This document shows positions 18,644 to 28,106 of a stretch of 64,000 nucleotides of DNA, one piece after another; position 1 is the stretch's first letter, and the number at the start of each line of letters is the position of its first letter. Origin of the DNA: Actinomyces sp. S6-Spd3 (GTDB lineage Bacteria > Actinomycetota > Actinomycetes > Actinomycetales > Actinomycetaceae); contig NZ_JRMV01000281.1 in NCBI RefSeq assembly GCF_000758755.1, positions 419,981 to 483,980 of the forward strand. Reading direction: 5' to 3'. The notes under the pieces are model-generated. The model saw nothing but the letters and a program-made list of their open reading frames with translations, was not told where the DNA came from and did not search any database. The position numbers were made by a program, and so were the translations under genes.

Positions 18644-19283
18644 TCGTTACTCTTGGCTTGCTGACGAAGAGTTTTCTCTTCACAGCGTTCTTGGCGGTGC
18701 TAGGGGAGTAGCCGAGGCTGTTCTCCCCGGTTTGGTCTTCTTAGGCGCGTATCTCATAAGCGGTGCTTTAGTGTATTCCGCGCTTGCATCGGCGCTGTGC
18801 TCAGTCATTTTTACTGTGATTCGAATTGCACAACGACAGGCTGTGGTACAGGCCATTTCGGGACTATTCGGGGTTGCTATTGCAGTTGTCTGGGCCCTTG
18901 TTTCTGGCCGTGGTATTCATTTCTTTACCTGGGGGTTGTTGACAAATGCCGCCAGTGCGCTTGTTCTGCTTTTGAGCCTTGCCGTCGGCTGGCCGTTGGT
19001 CGCCGTCATATTTGGAGCGCTTACTGGACGACCCCTGAATTGGATGCGTCAGAGCGAAATGCGCGAACTCGCACGCAAGTGTGTCTGGCTCACACTCGTG
19101 TGGACGGCGCTTTTCATTATTCGGCTTGTGGTTCAGGTACCACTATGGCTGAGTGACCAAGTCGCATGGCTATCCGCCATGAAAATTGCCTTAGGTATTC
19201 CCCTGTTTATTCCGGTAGCGTGGCTGACGTGGTGGTTGCTCAAAGATGATTTCAATCGAGCGGCACCGTCACCATCTGAGTGA
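18633..19283 (+). CDS. DUF3159 membrane protein
   Basis: The 216-residue protein has about six transmembrane segments (roughly residues 25-90, 95-130, 150-175 and 185-205) and matches the actinobacterial DUF3159 family of unknown function, with the conserved GLTGRPLNW-like segment ALTGRPLNWMR. Overlap with the OB-fold gene (11 bp) suggests coupling. The 3' end overlaps the convergent ceoC by 32 bp. A TTG four codons upstream is an alternative start. Confidence 0.85.
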   Translation: MPNNRYSWLADEEFSLHSVLGGARGVAEAVLPGLVFLGAYLISGALVYSALASALCSVIFTVIRIAQRQAVVQAISGLFGVAIAVVWALVSGRGIHFFTWGLLTNAASALVLLLSLAVGWPLVAVIFGALTGRPLNWMRQSEMRELARKCVWLTLVWTALFIIRLVVQVPLWLSDQVAWLSAMKIALGIPLFIPVAWLTWWLLKDDFNRAAPSPSE

Positions 19284-19926
19284 GCGCATCCAAGACTTGA
19301 CCGCCGCGTGCGGAAATAAGGAAGACTAGCTCATCTCCAGATTCATATTGGTCGTCTGCCCGCGGGGCAAAAGGCTCTCCGTCACGCAAAATCGCGCTCA
19401 GTACGACACGCGGTGGGAAAGCGACATCTGCGATGCTCTTGCCGATAATCGGAGAATTCTCGGGAAGAACAAAGGCATACATTGCTGCCTGAGCTGAATT
19501 GAAAGCAAAGAGCTTAACCGGCGTACCAACAGAAATAGCTTCTTCCACCAGCGCAGTCATGATACGCGGCGTTGAGACGGGAACATCGACTCCCCACGAG
19601 GCATTGAACAACCATTCATTCTTCGGATTGTTCAGACGTGCAACTACTCGAGGAATTGCAAATTCAGTCTTGGCCAGGAGCGAGATGACGAGGTTTGCCT
19701 TATCGTCTCCCGTGGCGGCGAGGACAACGTCAGCCTCTCGCAGACCTGCCTCGGAAAGCGCCTCAGGAGAGCAAGCATCAGCCAAAACCCACTCGGCATC
19801 TGCGACGGATGCCACACGCAGCTGATCAGGCTTCTTATCGATTAACGTGACTTCATGGCCATGGTCGAGAAGCTCCAAGGCGACTGCGCGGCCCACTGAA
19901 CCCGCTCCAGCAATAACAATTTTCAT
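19252..19926 (-). CDS. ceoC: TrkA-type potassium uptake regulatory protein (CeoC)
   Basis: The 224-residue cytosolic protein has an N-terminal Rossmann RCK-N domain (GAGSVGRAVALELLDHGH, dinucleotide-binding) and a C-terminal RCK-C domain (from about residue 140). Such subunits gate Trk/Ktr-type potassium channels in response to nucleotides. It follows ceoB after 3 bp, so the two are co-transcribed. No TrkH/KtrB-type pore gene is present here; the nearby APC permease may be the partner, but that is only proximity. Confidence 0.9.
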   Translation of the reverse strand: MKIVIAGAGSVGRAVALELLDHGHEVTLIDKKPDQLRVASVADAEWVLADACSPEALSEAGLREADVVLAATGDDKANLVISLLAKTEFAIPRVVARLNNPKNEWLFNASWGVDVPVSTPRIMTALVEEAISVGTPVKLFAFNSAQAAMYAFVLPENSPIIGKSIADVAFPPRVVLSAILRDGEPFAPRADDQYESGDELVFLISARGGQVLDALTQMVTVPLD

Positions 19927-19929
19927 CTC

Positions 19930-20595
19930 TCAGTCCTCCATACGCGGAGCACGCGTCAAAACATCGCGGAGCGGAAGGGGATCTTCGCCCGAAATTGCAA
20001 AGTAGAGCTGGTCGTATTCTTGGATAACAAGCTCAGGTCGTGCCGGAAGAATCGTTCCCAAACGAGAGACAAATGCAATTCTTTCGCCTGTGAGCGTCTC
20101 TACAGTTGGGAAGGGAATTCCATACCAATCAGCGATCGGTGTCGCTGTGACCAGAGAGACCAAACCGGAAGGGTGAGTCCAGGTGACGGCGGCATCGGGA
20201 GGCATGAGGCGACGCAAAACTGATTCAGTCGTACGTTTGACTGTCGCAACTGTGGGAATACCCAGGCGCTCGTAAACAAAGGCGCGTTCGGGATCATAGA
20301 TTCGGGCAACGACGCGTTCAACATGGAAAGTTTCGCGCGCAACACGTGCGGCAATGATATTCGTATTATCTCCGCTGGATACTGCAGCGAAAGCATAGGC
20401 ATCTTTGATACCCGCCTGTTTGAGAGTATCGCGGTCCATGCCCAGTCCAGTAACGCGGCGTCCCGAAAAATCCCGTGGGAGCCTCTGGAAGGCTTTGGAG
20501 TCTGAATCAATCACAGCGACTGAGTGGCCTTGCGCGTCAAGAATGCCTGCAAGACTTGCGCCCACTCGGCCGCAACCCATAATTACGAAGTGCAC
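19930..20595 (-). CDS. ceoB: TrkA-type potassium uptake regulatory protein (CeoB)
   Basis: This 221-residue paralogue of the downstream ceoC has RCK-N with GCGRVGASLAGILDAQGH and RCK-C from about residue 135. The two proteins probably form a hetero-oligomeric gating ring. The GTG start is supported by a TAGCGT hexamer exactly 6 nt upstream. It is divergent from the APC-family permease gene with 107 bp between, the same order as the mycobacterial ceoC-ceoB-Rv2690c region. Confidence 0.9.
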   Translation of the reverse strand: MHFVIMGCGRVGASLAGILDAQGHSVAVIDSDSKAFQRLPRDFSGRRVTGLGMDRDTLKQAGIKDAYAFAAVSSGDNTNIIAARVARETFHVERVVARIYDPERAFVYERLGIPTVATVKRTTESVLRRLMPPDAAVTWTHPSGLVSLVTATPIADWYGIPFPTVETLTGERIAFVSRLGTILPARPELVIQEYDQLYFAISGEDPLPLRDVLTRAPRMED

Positions 20596-20601
20596 ACTCC
20601 A

Positions 20602-20607
20602 ACGCTA
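20602..20607 (-). promoter_or_regulatory. -10 box (TAGCGT) of leaderless ceoB promoter
   Basis: On the minus strand TAGCGT, then 6 nt, then the GTG of ceoB. There is no ribosome-binding site. The promoter is divergent from that of the APC permease. Confidence 0.55.
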
Positions 20608-20690
20608 CTCGCCCGAAGGGCAAAAAGCATCTCTTGACACTGTTTAGCGGTTACCCGTCGAACAAAAATGACGCTCGGTCCTCCAAAGGA

Positions 20691-20696
20691 TAGTCT
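20691..20696 (+). promoter_or_regulatory. -10 box (TAGTCT) of leaderless APC permease promoter
   Basis: TAGTCT, 6 nt, then GTG at 20703. An ATGACG hexamer 17 nt further upstream (20668-20673) is a plausible -35. Confidence 0.65.
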
Positions 20697-20702
20697 TATA
20701 AG

Positions 20703-22709
20703 GTGTCTTCATTCGTTGAATCCGCGAAACGAGTAATTATCGGACGCCCTATCCGTTCGAAAGCCGCGGCTCGCCAGCTCCTTCCAAAACGACTTGCCTT
20801 GCCGATCTATGCTTCGGACGCACTGTCATCAGTGGCCTATGCTCCCGATGAAATTCTGCTGACCTTGGCGCTTGCCGGGTCAATAGCCTTGATCAAGTCT
20901 GTATGGATCGGGGTCGTTGTTGCCTGCGTTTTGGCTGTGGTCGTCTTGTCGTACAGGCAGACGGTTCATGCCTATCCCTCTGGTGGCGGGGACTACGAGG
21001 TCGTCACAACCAACCTCGGACCGAGCTGGGGACTTCTTGTTGCTTCAGCTCTGCTAGTCGACTATGTGCTCACCGTTGCAGTGTCAATTTCTTCGGGCGC
21101 AAACTACATCACGACTATCGTTCCTCACCTGCGGGGTTCTGAAGTTCCCATCGCTGTGGGCCTCATCGTCTTTCTCACTCTTGTTAACCTGCGCGGAACA
21201 CGCGAGGCAGGAACCGCTTTCGCGATCCCGACATACACCTACATGTTCGCGATCGCTCTCATGGTGATCGTCGGGTTTATCCGACTTTTCACAGGCCATC
21301 TACCCATGGCCGCCAGCGCTGCTTATGAGATTCAGGCGAGCAACGCACACGTTGACGGACTTGTTGGTCTGGGCGGCGCTTTCTTGCTCATGCGAGCTTT
21401 CTCATCCGGATGCGCAGCGCTAACCGGCGTCGAAGCAATCTCAAACGGCGTTCCAAACTTTCGCCGCCCGAAATCGAAAAATGCCGGAATTACTCTGCTA
21501 CTTCTGGGCAGTATCGCGGCGACGATGATGATTTCTATCCTTGTGCTGGCACGCCGCACCGGGGTACAGATGGTGGACGATACGTCTAAGGTATTCCTCA
21601 ACGGAACGCCTCATCCTGAGGTCCATTTTGCGCCGGTTATTGGCCAACTGGCCTCGACAATCTTCGGAGACGGCTCCGTCCTCTTTATTCTGGTAACGGC
21701 AGTGACGGGCTTTATTCTCGTTCTTGCTGCGAACACCGCCTTCAATGGCTTCCCGACCCTGGCCTCGGTCCTCTCACGCGATTCTTTCTTACCGCGCCAG
21801 CTCTACAAGCGCGGTGATCGGCTCTCTTATTCCAACGGAATCATGGTCTTGGCGGTCGGCGCTTCAGCCTTGGTTATTCTTTTCGATGCGAGCGTGACTC
21901 GCCTCATTCAGCTCTATGTCGTCGGTGTTTTTGTCTCCTTCACACTCTCACAGCTGGGAATGATCCGACATTGGAATAAGCGTCTTCGACTGCCTCAAAA
22001 TGGGGGAGAGCGCGGTAAAGTTTTGCGCTCGAGGTCGATCAATATTGTCGGTTTTATGATGACGGGTTTTGTCCTCACCATCGTTCTCGTCACGAAGTTT
22101 ACGCACGGAGCGTGGATCACTGTCGTCATGATCGCACTTGTCTTTGGCATTCAGCGTCTGATTCGTCGACACTATGACACGATTCGCGGTCAGCTCCGTA
22201 TCGATGACTGGCATGCGCGACGTGCCCTTCCCACCCGTGTGAGGGCTCTGGTATTGGTGTCTAACCTGTCAAAGCCTTCGATGCGTGCAATCGCAACAGC
22301 GCGTGTTCAATCGCCAACCAACCTTGAAATCGTCTCAGTGGTCGCGGATCTTGACGAAGAAGAACATATTCGCCGCGAGTGGGATGAATCGGGACTTCCG
22401 GTTCCGCTCACATTGATTTCCTCTCCGTTTAGAGATGTCACGCAGATCGTGAAATCGTATGTGCGCGCACGGAGGCTTCGTTCCCCCGGAGAAATGCTCG
22501 TGATTTATATTCCCGAGTTCCTTGTTCGCCACTGGTGGGAAAATCTGCTCCACAATCAGATGGCACTGCGCTTGTCGCGGTCTCTGCTTCGTATTCCTGG
22601 CGTTGTCGTGACCATTGTTCCGTGGAAGCTCGGTGAAGAAGCTGAGGTTGAAGGACGCCAGAGCGTGAACGATCCCTTCAAACGGCGTGAGGCAAAGGAG
22701 AGGGCATGA
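20703..22709 (+). CDS. APC superfamily permease (amino acid/K+ transporter-like)
   Basis: The 668-residue membrane protein has about twelve transmembrane segments between residues 45 and 480. Its start (LPIYASDALSSVAYAPDEIL) is characteristic of the actinobacterial APC/KUP-like permeases found next to trkA genes. A soluble C-terminal domain of about 180 residues follows. The substrate is unresolved: an amino acid or potassium. Its position next to ceoBC favours a link with potassium or osmotic homeostasis, but this is inferred from context. It overlaps the following methyltransferase gene by 4 bp (ATGA). Confidence 0.85.
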   Translation: MSSFVESAKRVIIGRPIRSKAAARQLLPKRLALPIYASDALSSVAYAPDEILLTLALAGSIALIKSVWIGVVVACVLAVVVLSYRQTVHAYPSGGGDYEVVTTNLGPSWGLLVASALLVDYVLTVAVSISSGANYITTIVPHLRGSEVPIAVGLIVFLTLVNLRGTREAGTAFAIPTYTYMFAIALMVIVGFIRLFTGHLPMAASAAYEIQASNAHVDGLVGLGGAFLLMRAFSSGCAALTGVEAISNGVPNFRRPKSKNAGITLLLLGSIAATMMISILVLARRTGVQMVDDTSKVFLNGTPHPEVHFAPVIGQLASTIFGDGSVLFILVTAVTGFILVLAANTAFNGFPTLASVLSRDSFLPRQLYKRGDRLSYSNGIMVLAVGASALVILFDASVTRLIQLYVVGVFVSFTLSQLGMIRHWNKRLRLPQNGGERGKVLRSRSINIVGFMMTGFVLTIVLVTKFTHGAWITVVMIALVFGIQRLIRRHYDTIRGQLRIDDWHARRALPTRVRALVLVSNLSKPSMRAIATARVQSPTNLEIVSVVADLDEEEHIRREWDESGLPVPLTLISSPFRDVTQIVKSYVRARRLRSPGEMLVIYIPEFLVRHWWENLLHNQMALRLSRSLLRIPGVVVTIVPWKLGEEAEVEGRQSVNDPFKRREAKERA

Positions 22710-23968
22710 GCAGGGGCGAAGAAGTTTGCGAACTGACGATTGGCGCTCCCGCACACGGCGGTGCCTGCGTCGCTCGCGATGAGTCTGGACGTGTGGTTTT
22801 TGTTCGACATGCCTTGCCCGGTGAGCGCGTTCGTGCGCGCATCATTGATCGACAGAAACGTATGGCCTGGGCCGAGGGTATAGAAATCCTTGAAGCCAGC
22901 CCAGACAGAATTTCGAGCGTCTGGCCGGCGGCCGGGCCTGGAGGCGTGGGCGGCGGCGAACTTGCGCATGTGAGTCCTGAAGGTCAACGTCGCTGGAAGA
23001 GCGAAGTTCTATTGGACCAGCTCGGGCGTATTGGCCGCGATCGCGTTATGCAGCAGGTCGATGCGATTGGCGGAGTAGAAGTCCGGCCCGCACCCGGTGA
23101 TGAAGAATCCGGCAGTCTTCTCGGGCGGCGCACACGCATTGAGTGTGTTGTTGACGCGGAAGGATTTCTGGGGATGCGTCAGTATCGCTCCCACAAGATT
23201 GTGCGGCTAGATTCAATGCCCTTGGCATCAGCGCAGATCAACGCACTCCCCGTTTGGGAAGGTAACGAGGTCTTTTCTTCCCTCCCGCAGGGCTCTCGAG
23301 TTCGCCTCATTGCACCACCTGGTGGCACTCCCGTGATCTGCACAGATCAGGGTTGCTGGGATGGGGAAGGTAATTCTTGGGACGGACCTTTGCACTGGCG
23401 CATTTCACATCCTCAAGGGATGGATGAATACGCGGTTCGCCCGTGGGGTTTTTGGCAGACCCACCGCAGCGGCGCCGAGGTCTTGGCACGAAACGTCGAA
23501 GAGATCGTGAGCGCGCATTCCCCATCTCGGGTTATGGAGCTTTATTCGGGCGCGGGGCTCTTTTCGCTTCCCCTTTCGCGCATCGTAGGCGACCAGGGTG
23601 CCTTGGTCACGCTCGAGGCTGACGAGGCCGCGGTTGCTGATGCTGCGAACAACCTTGGGCGCAGCGTCTGTGAGCCATTCGTCGGTGATGTGGATGGCGG
23701 TGCAGTGCGCGAGTTGAACGATTACATCGGTGGCGTAGAAGTCATCGTTGCAGATCCACCGCGCGCGGGTGCAGGTCAAGAAGTGTGTCATGCGATGGCC
23801 AACACTGGAGCTCAATGCATTGTGCTGGTTTCCTGCGATCCAGCAGCTGCTTCTCGCGATCTTCACGATCTGTGCGAGAAGGGCTACCACATTGCGGATA
23901 TGAGGGCGTGGGATTTGTTCCCCTACACGCATCATTTCGAGGTGATGACGGCCCTCACCAAGGATTGA
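22706..23968 (+). CDS. TRAM-domain class I SAM-dependent RNA methyltransferase (RlmD/TrmA-like)
   Basis: This 420-residue protein has an N-terminal TRAM RNA-binding domain (ELTIGAPAHGGACVARD) and a C-terminal RNA uridine-5-methyltransferase domain. Motifs are the SAM-binding VMELYSGAGLFSLPLS, the DPPRAGAG motif, and the catalytic Cys in LVSCDPAAASRDL. By family it methylates C5 of a uridine in rRNA or tRNA; which one cannot be decided. It shares an ATGA overlap with the permease gene and ends just ahead of a strong hairpin terminator. Confidence 0.9.
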   Translation: MSRGEEVCELTIGAPAHGGACVARDESGRVVFVRHALPGERVRARIIDRQKRMAWAEGIEILEASPDRISSVWPAAGPGGVGGGELAHVSPEGQRRWKSEVLLDQLGRIGRDRVMQQVDAIGGVEVRPAPGDEESGSLLGRRTRIECVVDAEGFLGMRQYRSHKIVRLDSMPLASAQINALPVWEGNEVFSSLPQGSRVRLIAPPGGTPVICTDQGCWDGEGNSWDGPLHWRISHPQGMDEYAVRPWGFWQTHRSGAEVLARNVEEIVSAHSPSRVMELYSGAGLFSLPLSRIVGDQGALVTLEADEAAVADAANNLGRSVCEPFVGDVDGGAVRELNDYIGGVEVIVADPPRAGAGQEVCHAMANTGAQCIVLVSCDPAAASRDLHDLCEKGYHIADMRAWDLFPYTHHFEVMTALTKD

Positions 23969-24007
23969 TGCAGCGACGACTAAGCACATCGTGCTGGGCT
24001 CACTAAT

Positions 24008-24042
24008 GGCGTGGGGCAGACCAAAACGGTCTGCCCCACGCC
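24008..24042. terminator. bidirectional hairpin terminator
   Basis: A perfect 15-bp GC-rich stem (GGCGTGGGGCAGACC and its complement) with a 5-nt loop lies between the convergent RNA methyltransferase and S9 peptidase genes. There is no long T tract on either side, so its efficiency as an intrinsic terminator is inferred. Confidence 0.75.
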
Positions 24043-24059
24043 TTGTCTGTCCAAGAAGT

Positions 24060-26057
24060 TTAGAGGTTTTGAATCTCTACCTTCACGGGACATGAAGCAT
24101 TAAGCTTCCAGACTTGCGAGTAGAAGCTGAGTTCGCTTTCCCACGAGTCTTTAATATTTTCGGCGCGGCGGAAGCCGTGGCCTTCGCCCTCGTAAATACG
24201 CAAAGCGACCGCGCGTCCGTTGCCACGAAGCGCCTCGTACATCGATTCAGCTTGGGAAGGAGGTACGACCTTATCGGCACTTCCCTGGAGGAGAAGAAGC
24301 GGCGCACGGATCTGGTCAATCTTATGTATCGGGGAACGCTCGATCCACAACGAGTCATTCAGATTGTCCGAGCCGAGCAGCTTGAGATCGTAGTGGGATT
24401 CAAACTTGTGGGTTGTAGCTTCCAGTAGTTTGAGATCAGCAATACCAAAGAGAGAAGTTCCAGCGGTGAAGACGTCGGTATCGGCCAAGGCAGAAAGGAC
24501 GGTGTAGCCGCCAGAGGAACGGCCTCGGATCGCAAGGCGCGCGGGATCGGCCAAGCCCTGAGAAACCAGGTACTGAGCGCCCTCTGCGCAATCCTGGACG
24601 TCGAGGACGCCCCAGTGCCCGTTCAAGCGCTCACGGTATGTACGCCCGAAACCGGTGGAGCCCCGGTAGTTGACATCAAGGTAGGCGAAGCCTCGTGAGG
24701 TCCAATACTGCACTCCGATGGATAAGCCAGCGCGCGCCGAAGAGGTCGGGCCGCCGTGCACGTTGACCAACAGAGGCGGAAGATCCCCCTCGGGAGCAGT
24801 AAACTGCGGGTTCTTAGGCGCGTAGTAGAAGCCGTAGACGGTTTCTCCGTCACTGCTTGTCCACGAAACCGCTTGCGCCTGTGAGATCAGTTCTTCAGGG
24901 AGTCGCTCTTGCGACGAGGAACGCATGACGCGAGAAGAACCACCGGAAACTTCGACAATCGCGGGTTCGTGGGTGGGGGAGTCAGCAAGAGTGACAACGC
25001 GGCCCTCGAAGCACGCAACATTGCCAGTCGGCCACCACGGGGTGCGCCACTCTTCACACATTCCGTTATCGAGGCGAACAGTTCCCAAGTGCCAGGTTCC
25101 GTTCTCAGCCCACGAGCAAATCAAATTCTCGTAGTCGAAATTGTCGTAGGAATGCAGACCGAGCTGCCAGTGCGGGTGCGAGAAAGCTCGAGGACTGGGG
25201 TGGAGCGGACGAGTTCGCAAGCGTCCCATCCATGCGAGCGCGTCTTCATCTTCATTCCAGTGGAAGCCCTCGGTGCGGTAGAGATTCGCCCAACCAGAAG
25301 AATCGTCAACGTGAATGAGATCGCCGTTGAGGGTCCATCGCGGTTCATAGACGCAGACCTTCGGGCGGTCAACTAGAACCAGGGAAGCAGATACGCGGCC
25401 TTCAAAGTCCAGAGCACCTACATGCAAGGTGGAGTGCGTCCATGCCATTTCGGGGTGATTCCAGCTCAGCCACGCGAGTTTCGTGCCATCTGGGCTAATT
25501 GCTGGGGAAGAAACGAAATCAGTACCGCTGAAGATCGACACGATTTCGAAGGCATTACGGGCCGCGCGTCCGTCTAGAGGAATCGCAACAAGAGAGTTGA
25601 CGGGTTCACCTGGGTTTGAGTGGTCCTCTGCAACGGCGTAGACGAGGCCTCGTACATCTGCGATTTCAAAGTCACCGTAGCGCACCTTGCCGAGGGGCGT
25701 AAGGGGAACGAGTTTGCGGTGAGGATCGCGAGTATTGAATGCATAGACCCGGCCATCAAAACCGTCAGAAAAGACAATCAATCCTTCCGAGACCGCGTAG
25801 GCCTTACCACCATACTCGTGGACGCGTGTACGCACGTCAGGCAGGCGGATGCCATCGATCAAAGGAAGAACTTCAGAAATCTGTCCCATTGAATTCGAAC
25901 GCAAAAGGGTGTTGCGCCCCTGGTCGCGGGGATTTCCTTCAACCCAGTAGGTATCGGCCTCGTCGACGCGTACCTGCGACAGCTGCACTGATGTCTGAGT
26001 ATACGAATCAGCTTCTACAGGAGAATCCCACTGTCCGTACGGGCGTTGCACGCTCAT
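24060..26057 (-). CDS. S9 family prolyl oligopeptidase-like serine peptidase
   Basis: The 665-residue cytosolic protein has an N-terminal beta-propeller (about residues 20-400) and a C-terminal alpha/beta-hydrolase domain. The catalytic triad is visible: the nucleophile Ser in GRSSGGY, the Asp in GSADKVVPP and the His in EGEGHGFR. It should cleave short peptides, possibly with aminopeptidase (acylaminoacyl-peptidase-like) specificity. Two adjacent ATG codons follow an AAGGAG site; I chose the second (26057), which has 5-nt spacing, against 2 nt for the first. It is divergent from dxs. Confidence 0.9.
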   Translation of the reverse strand: MSVQRPYGQWDSPVEADSYTQTSVQLSQVRVDEADTYWVEGNPRDQGRNTLLRSNSMGQISEVLPLIDGIRLPDVRTRVHEYGGKAYAVSEGLIVFSDGFDGRVYAFNTRDPHRKLVPLTPLGKVRYGDFEIADVRGLVYAVAEDHSNPGEPVNSLVAIPLDGRAARNAFEIVSIFSGTDFVSSPAISPDGTKLAWLSWNHPEMAWTHSTLHVGALDFEGRVSASLVLVDRPKVCVYEPRWTLNGDLIHVDDSSGWANLYRTEGFHWNEDEDALAWMGRLRTRPLHPSPRAFSHPHWQLGLHSYDNFDYENLICSWAENGTWHLGTVRLDNGMCEEWRTPWWPTGNVACFEGRVVTLADSPTHEPAIVEVSGGSSRVMRSSSQERLPEELISQAQAVSWTSSDGETVYGFYYAPKNPQFTAPEGDLPPLLVNVHGGPTSSARAGLSIGVQYWTSRGFAYLDVNYRGSTGFGRTYRERLNGHWGVLDVQDCAEGAQYLVSQGLADPARLAIRGRSSGGYTVLSALADTDVFTAGTSLFGIADLKLLEATTHKFESHYDLKLLGSDNLNDSLWIERSPIHKIDQIRAPLLLLQGSADKVVPPSQAESMYEALRGNGRAVALRIYEGEGHGFRRAENIKDSWESELSFYSQVWKLNASCPVKVEIQNL

Positions 26058-26185
26058 CATGTCTCCTTCTGCATGTGGGGAAAGTTCTCGCCGCATCCAT
26101 TCTAATTCCTGGCGCTATCTCATGCTTTGAAGAAGTCGTGTGCTGAAATTCCGGCGCTCTTTCAGCCTCATTGCATCCTTGACAC

Positions 26186-26191
26186 TAGAAT
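26186..26191 (+). promoter_or_regulatory. -10 box (TAGAAT) of leaderless dxs promoter
   Basis: TAGAAT, 7 nt, then the dxs ATG at 26199; no ribosome-binding site is evident. Confidence 0.6.
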
Positions 26192-26198
26192 CGTTCCC

Positions 26199-28106
26199 AT
26201 GACGCAATCCGAGAATCAAGCTTCGCTGCTGAGCACTATTGATTCACCCCGCGATCTTAGGCGGATTCCGACCGCGCAATTAGACTCTCTTGCTGAAGAG
26301 ATTCGTACGAAACTGATCGATGACGTATCAAAGACCGGCGGACATCTGGGGCCGAACCTTGGCGTTGTCGAGCTCACCATCGCACTTCATCGAGTCTTCC
26401 GCTCTCCCTCTGACACAATCGTCTTCGATACCGGGCACCAGACCTACGTCCACAAGTTGCTGACCGGTCGCCAGGATTTTTCACACCTACGCCAAGAAGG
26501 CGGCATTTCGGGATACCCCAGTCGTAAAGAATCCATTCATGATGTCGTGGAGAACTCTCACGCGTCCTCATCCCTATCGTGGGTCGATGGAATCTCGCGT
26601 GAAAAAGCACGAAGGGGAGACCCCACGTGGACTATTGGGGTCATTGGCGATGGCGCATTGACCGGCGGAATGGCGTGGGAAGCGCTCAATAATATCGCCT
26701 CGGATCCCAAGAGACGTGCCATCATCGTCGTCAACGATAACGGCCGTTCCTACGCGCCAACGATTGGTGCTTTTGCGCGTCATCTTGATCTTCTGCGCTC
26801 ATCTCAGAACTATGAGAAGGCGCTGTCCTGGGGCAAACGAACTCTGATGAATTTCGGCGAGCCGGGACGAGCAACTTATGGCGCACTGCACGGCCTGAAA
26901 ACCGGACTGAAAGACACTCTCATTCCGCAGGCGATGTTCGAAGACCTCGGCCTGAAATACCTTGGGCCCGTCAATGGTCACGATATCGCTGCCATGGAAG
27001 AGATCTTCAATCGGGCCCGTGAGCTTCATGAACCAGTACTCATCCATGTGATGACACAAAAAGGACGCGGCTACACTCCAGCTGAAGAAGACATCGCGGA
27101 TCGCTTCCATGCCGTTGGAAAGATACATCCGGAAACGGGGCTTCCTATTGCTCCGGCACGTTTTGCGTGGACCAGCGTTTTCGCTGACGAGATCCGAAAG
27201 ATTGCCCATGAGCGCGCGGATATCGTTGGTATTACGGCGGCAATGATGCTTCCTGTAGGTCTAGGTCCTTTTAAAGATGATTATCCCGATCGCGTTGTCG
27301 ATGTGGGCATCGCAGAGCAGCACGCAGTTGCAGCCGCAGCTGGGATGGCATTTGCGGGCGCTCACCCGGTATTTGCAGTCTACGCAACATTCCTCAACCG
27401 GGCTTTCGACCAGATCCTCATGGACGTCGGACTCCATCACTGCGGCGTAACTTTTGTGCTTGACCGCGCTGGAATTACCGGCGATGACGGAGCTTCGCAC
27501 AACGGCATGTGGGATATTTCCATGCTGAATTCCGTGCCTGGATTGCGTCTGGCCGCGCCGCGTGATGAAGCCACCTTACGTGAAGAACTTCGCGAGGCCG
27601 TTGCTGTTGGTGATGCTCCAACCGTCTTGCGTTATCCCAAGGGCGCCTTGAGTGACCCGATCGTTCAACTGCGTAGAGAAGGCGGTTGCGACGTCCTTAA
27701 GGACTGGGATGAAAAGAGCGCACTGCCTCGTGTGTGCATTGTCGCGCTCGGATCGATGGTTCCGGCTGCACTTGAGAGTGCAGCGCGTCTTGAAGAGGAA
27801 GGCAAAGCCAGCGTTCGAGTGGTTGATCCCAGGTGGGCACTTCCCGTTCCAGAAGCTCTAGTTTCGTTGGCTAAAGGCGCAGATCTTGTCTTGAGCATCG
27901 AGGATGGTCTTGTCGATGGGGGATTCGGTTGGTCGCTGCGCGACCTATTGAGTACTCACGACGAAACGCTGGATATTCGCGTTGTCACTGCGGGTATTCC
28001 AAAGGAATTTCTTGATCAGGCAAGTCGCGCCAGTATCGTGTCTACCTTGGGTTTGGATGCTGAAGGACTCACAGCGACGCTCATGCGCGAACTAGCCCGC
28101 AAGTAG
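26199..28106 (+). CDS. dxs: 1-deoxy-D-xylulose-5-phosphate synthase
   Basis: This 635-residue enzyme has the standard DXS length. It condenses pyruvate and glyceraldehyde-3-phosphate, using thiamine diphosphate, in the first step of the MEP isoprenoid pathway. Evidence includes the N-terminal GHLGPNLGVVELTIALH, the thiamine-diphosphate motif starting GDGALTGGMAWEALNN, and the transketolase-like pyrimidine-binding region DVGIAEQHAVAAAAGMA. I use ATG 26199: it starts the conserved protein and follows the -10 box, and the upstream extension has no ribosome-binding site. It converges with the RNase D gene, overlapping by 15 bp. The gene order matches the mycobacterial dxs region. Confidence 0.96.
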   Translation: MTQSENQASLLSTIDSPRDLRRIPTAQLDSLAEEIRTKLIDDVSKTGGHLGPNLGVVELTIALHRVFRSPSDTIVFDTGHQTYVHKLLTGRQDFSHLRQEGGISGYPSRKESIHDVVENSHASSSLSWVDGISREKARRGDPTWTIGVIGDGALTGGMAWEALNNIASDPKRRAIIVVNDNGRSYAPTIGAFARHLDLLRSSQNYEKALSWGKRTLMNFGEPGRATYGALHGLKTGLKDTLIPQAMFEDLGLKYLGPVNGHDIAAMEEIFNRARELHEPVLIHVMTQKGRGYTPAEEDIADRFHAVGKIHPETGLPIAPARFAWTSVFADEIRKIAHERADIVGITAAMMLPVGLGPFKDDYPDRVVDVGIAEQHAVAAAAGMAFAGAHPVFAVYATFLNRAFDQILMDVGLHHCGVTFVLDRAGITGDDGASHNGMWDISMLNSVPGLRLAAPRDEATLREELREAVAVGDAPTVLRYPKGALSDPIVQLRREGGCDVLKDWDEKSALPRVCIVALGSMVPAALESAARLEEEGKASVRVVDPRWALPVPEALVSLAKGADLVLSIEDGLVDGGFGWSLRDLLSTHDETLDIRVVTAGIPKEFLDQASRASIVSTLGLDAEGLTATLMRELARK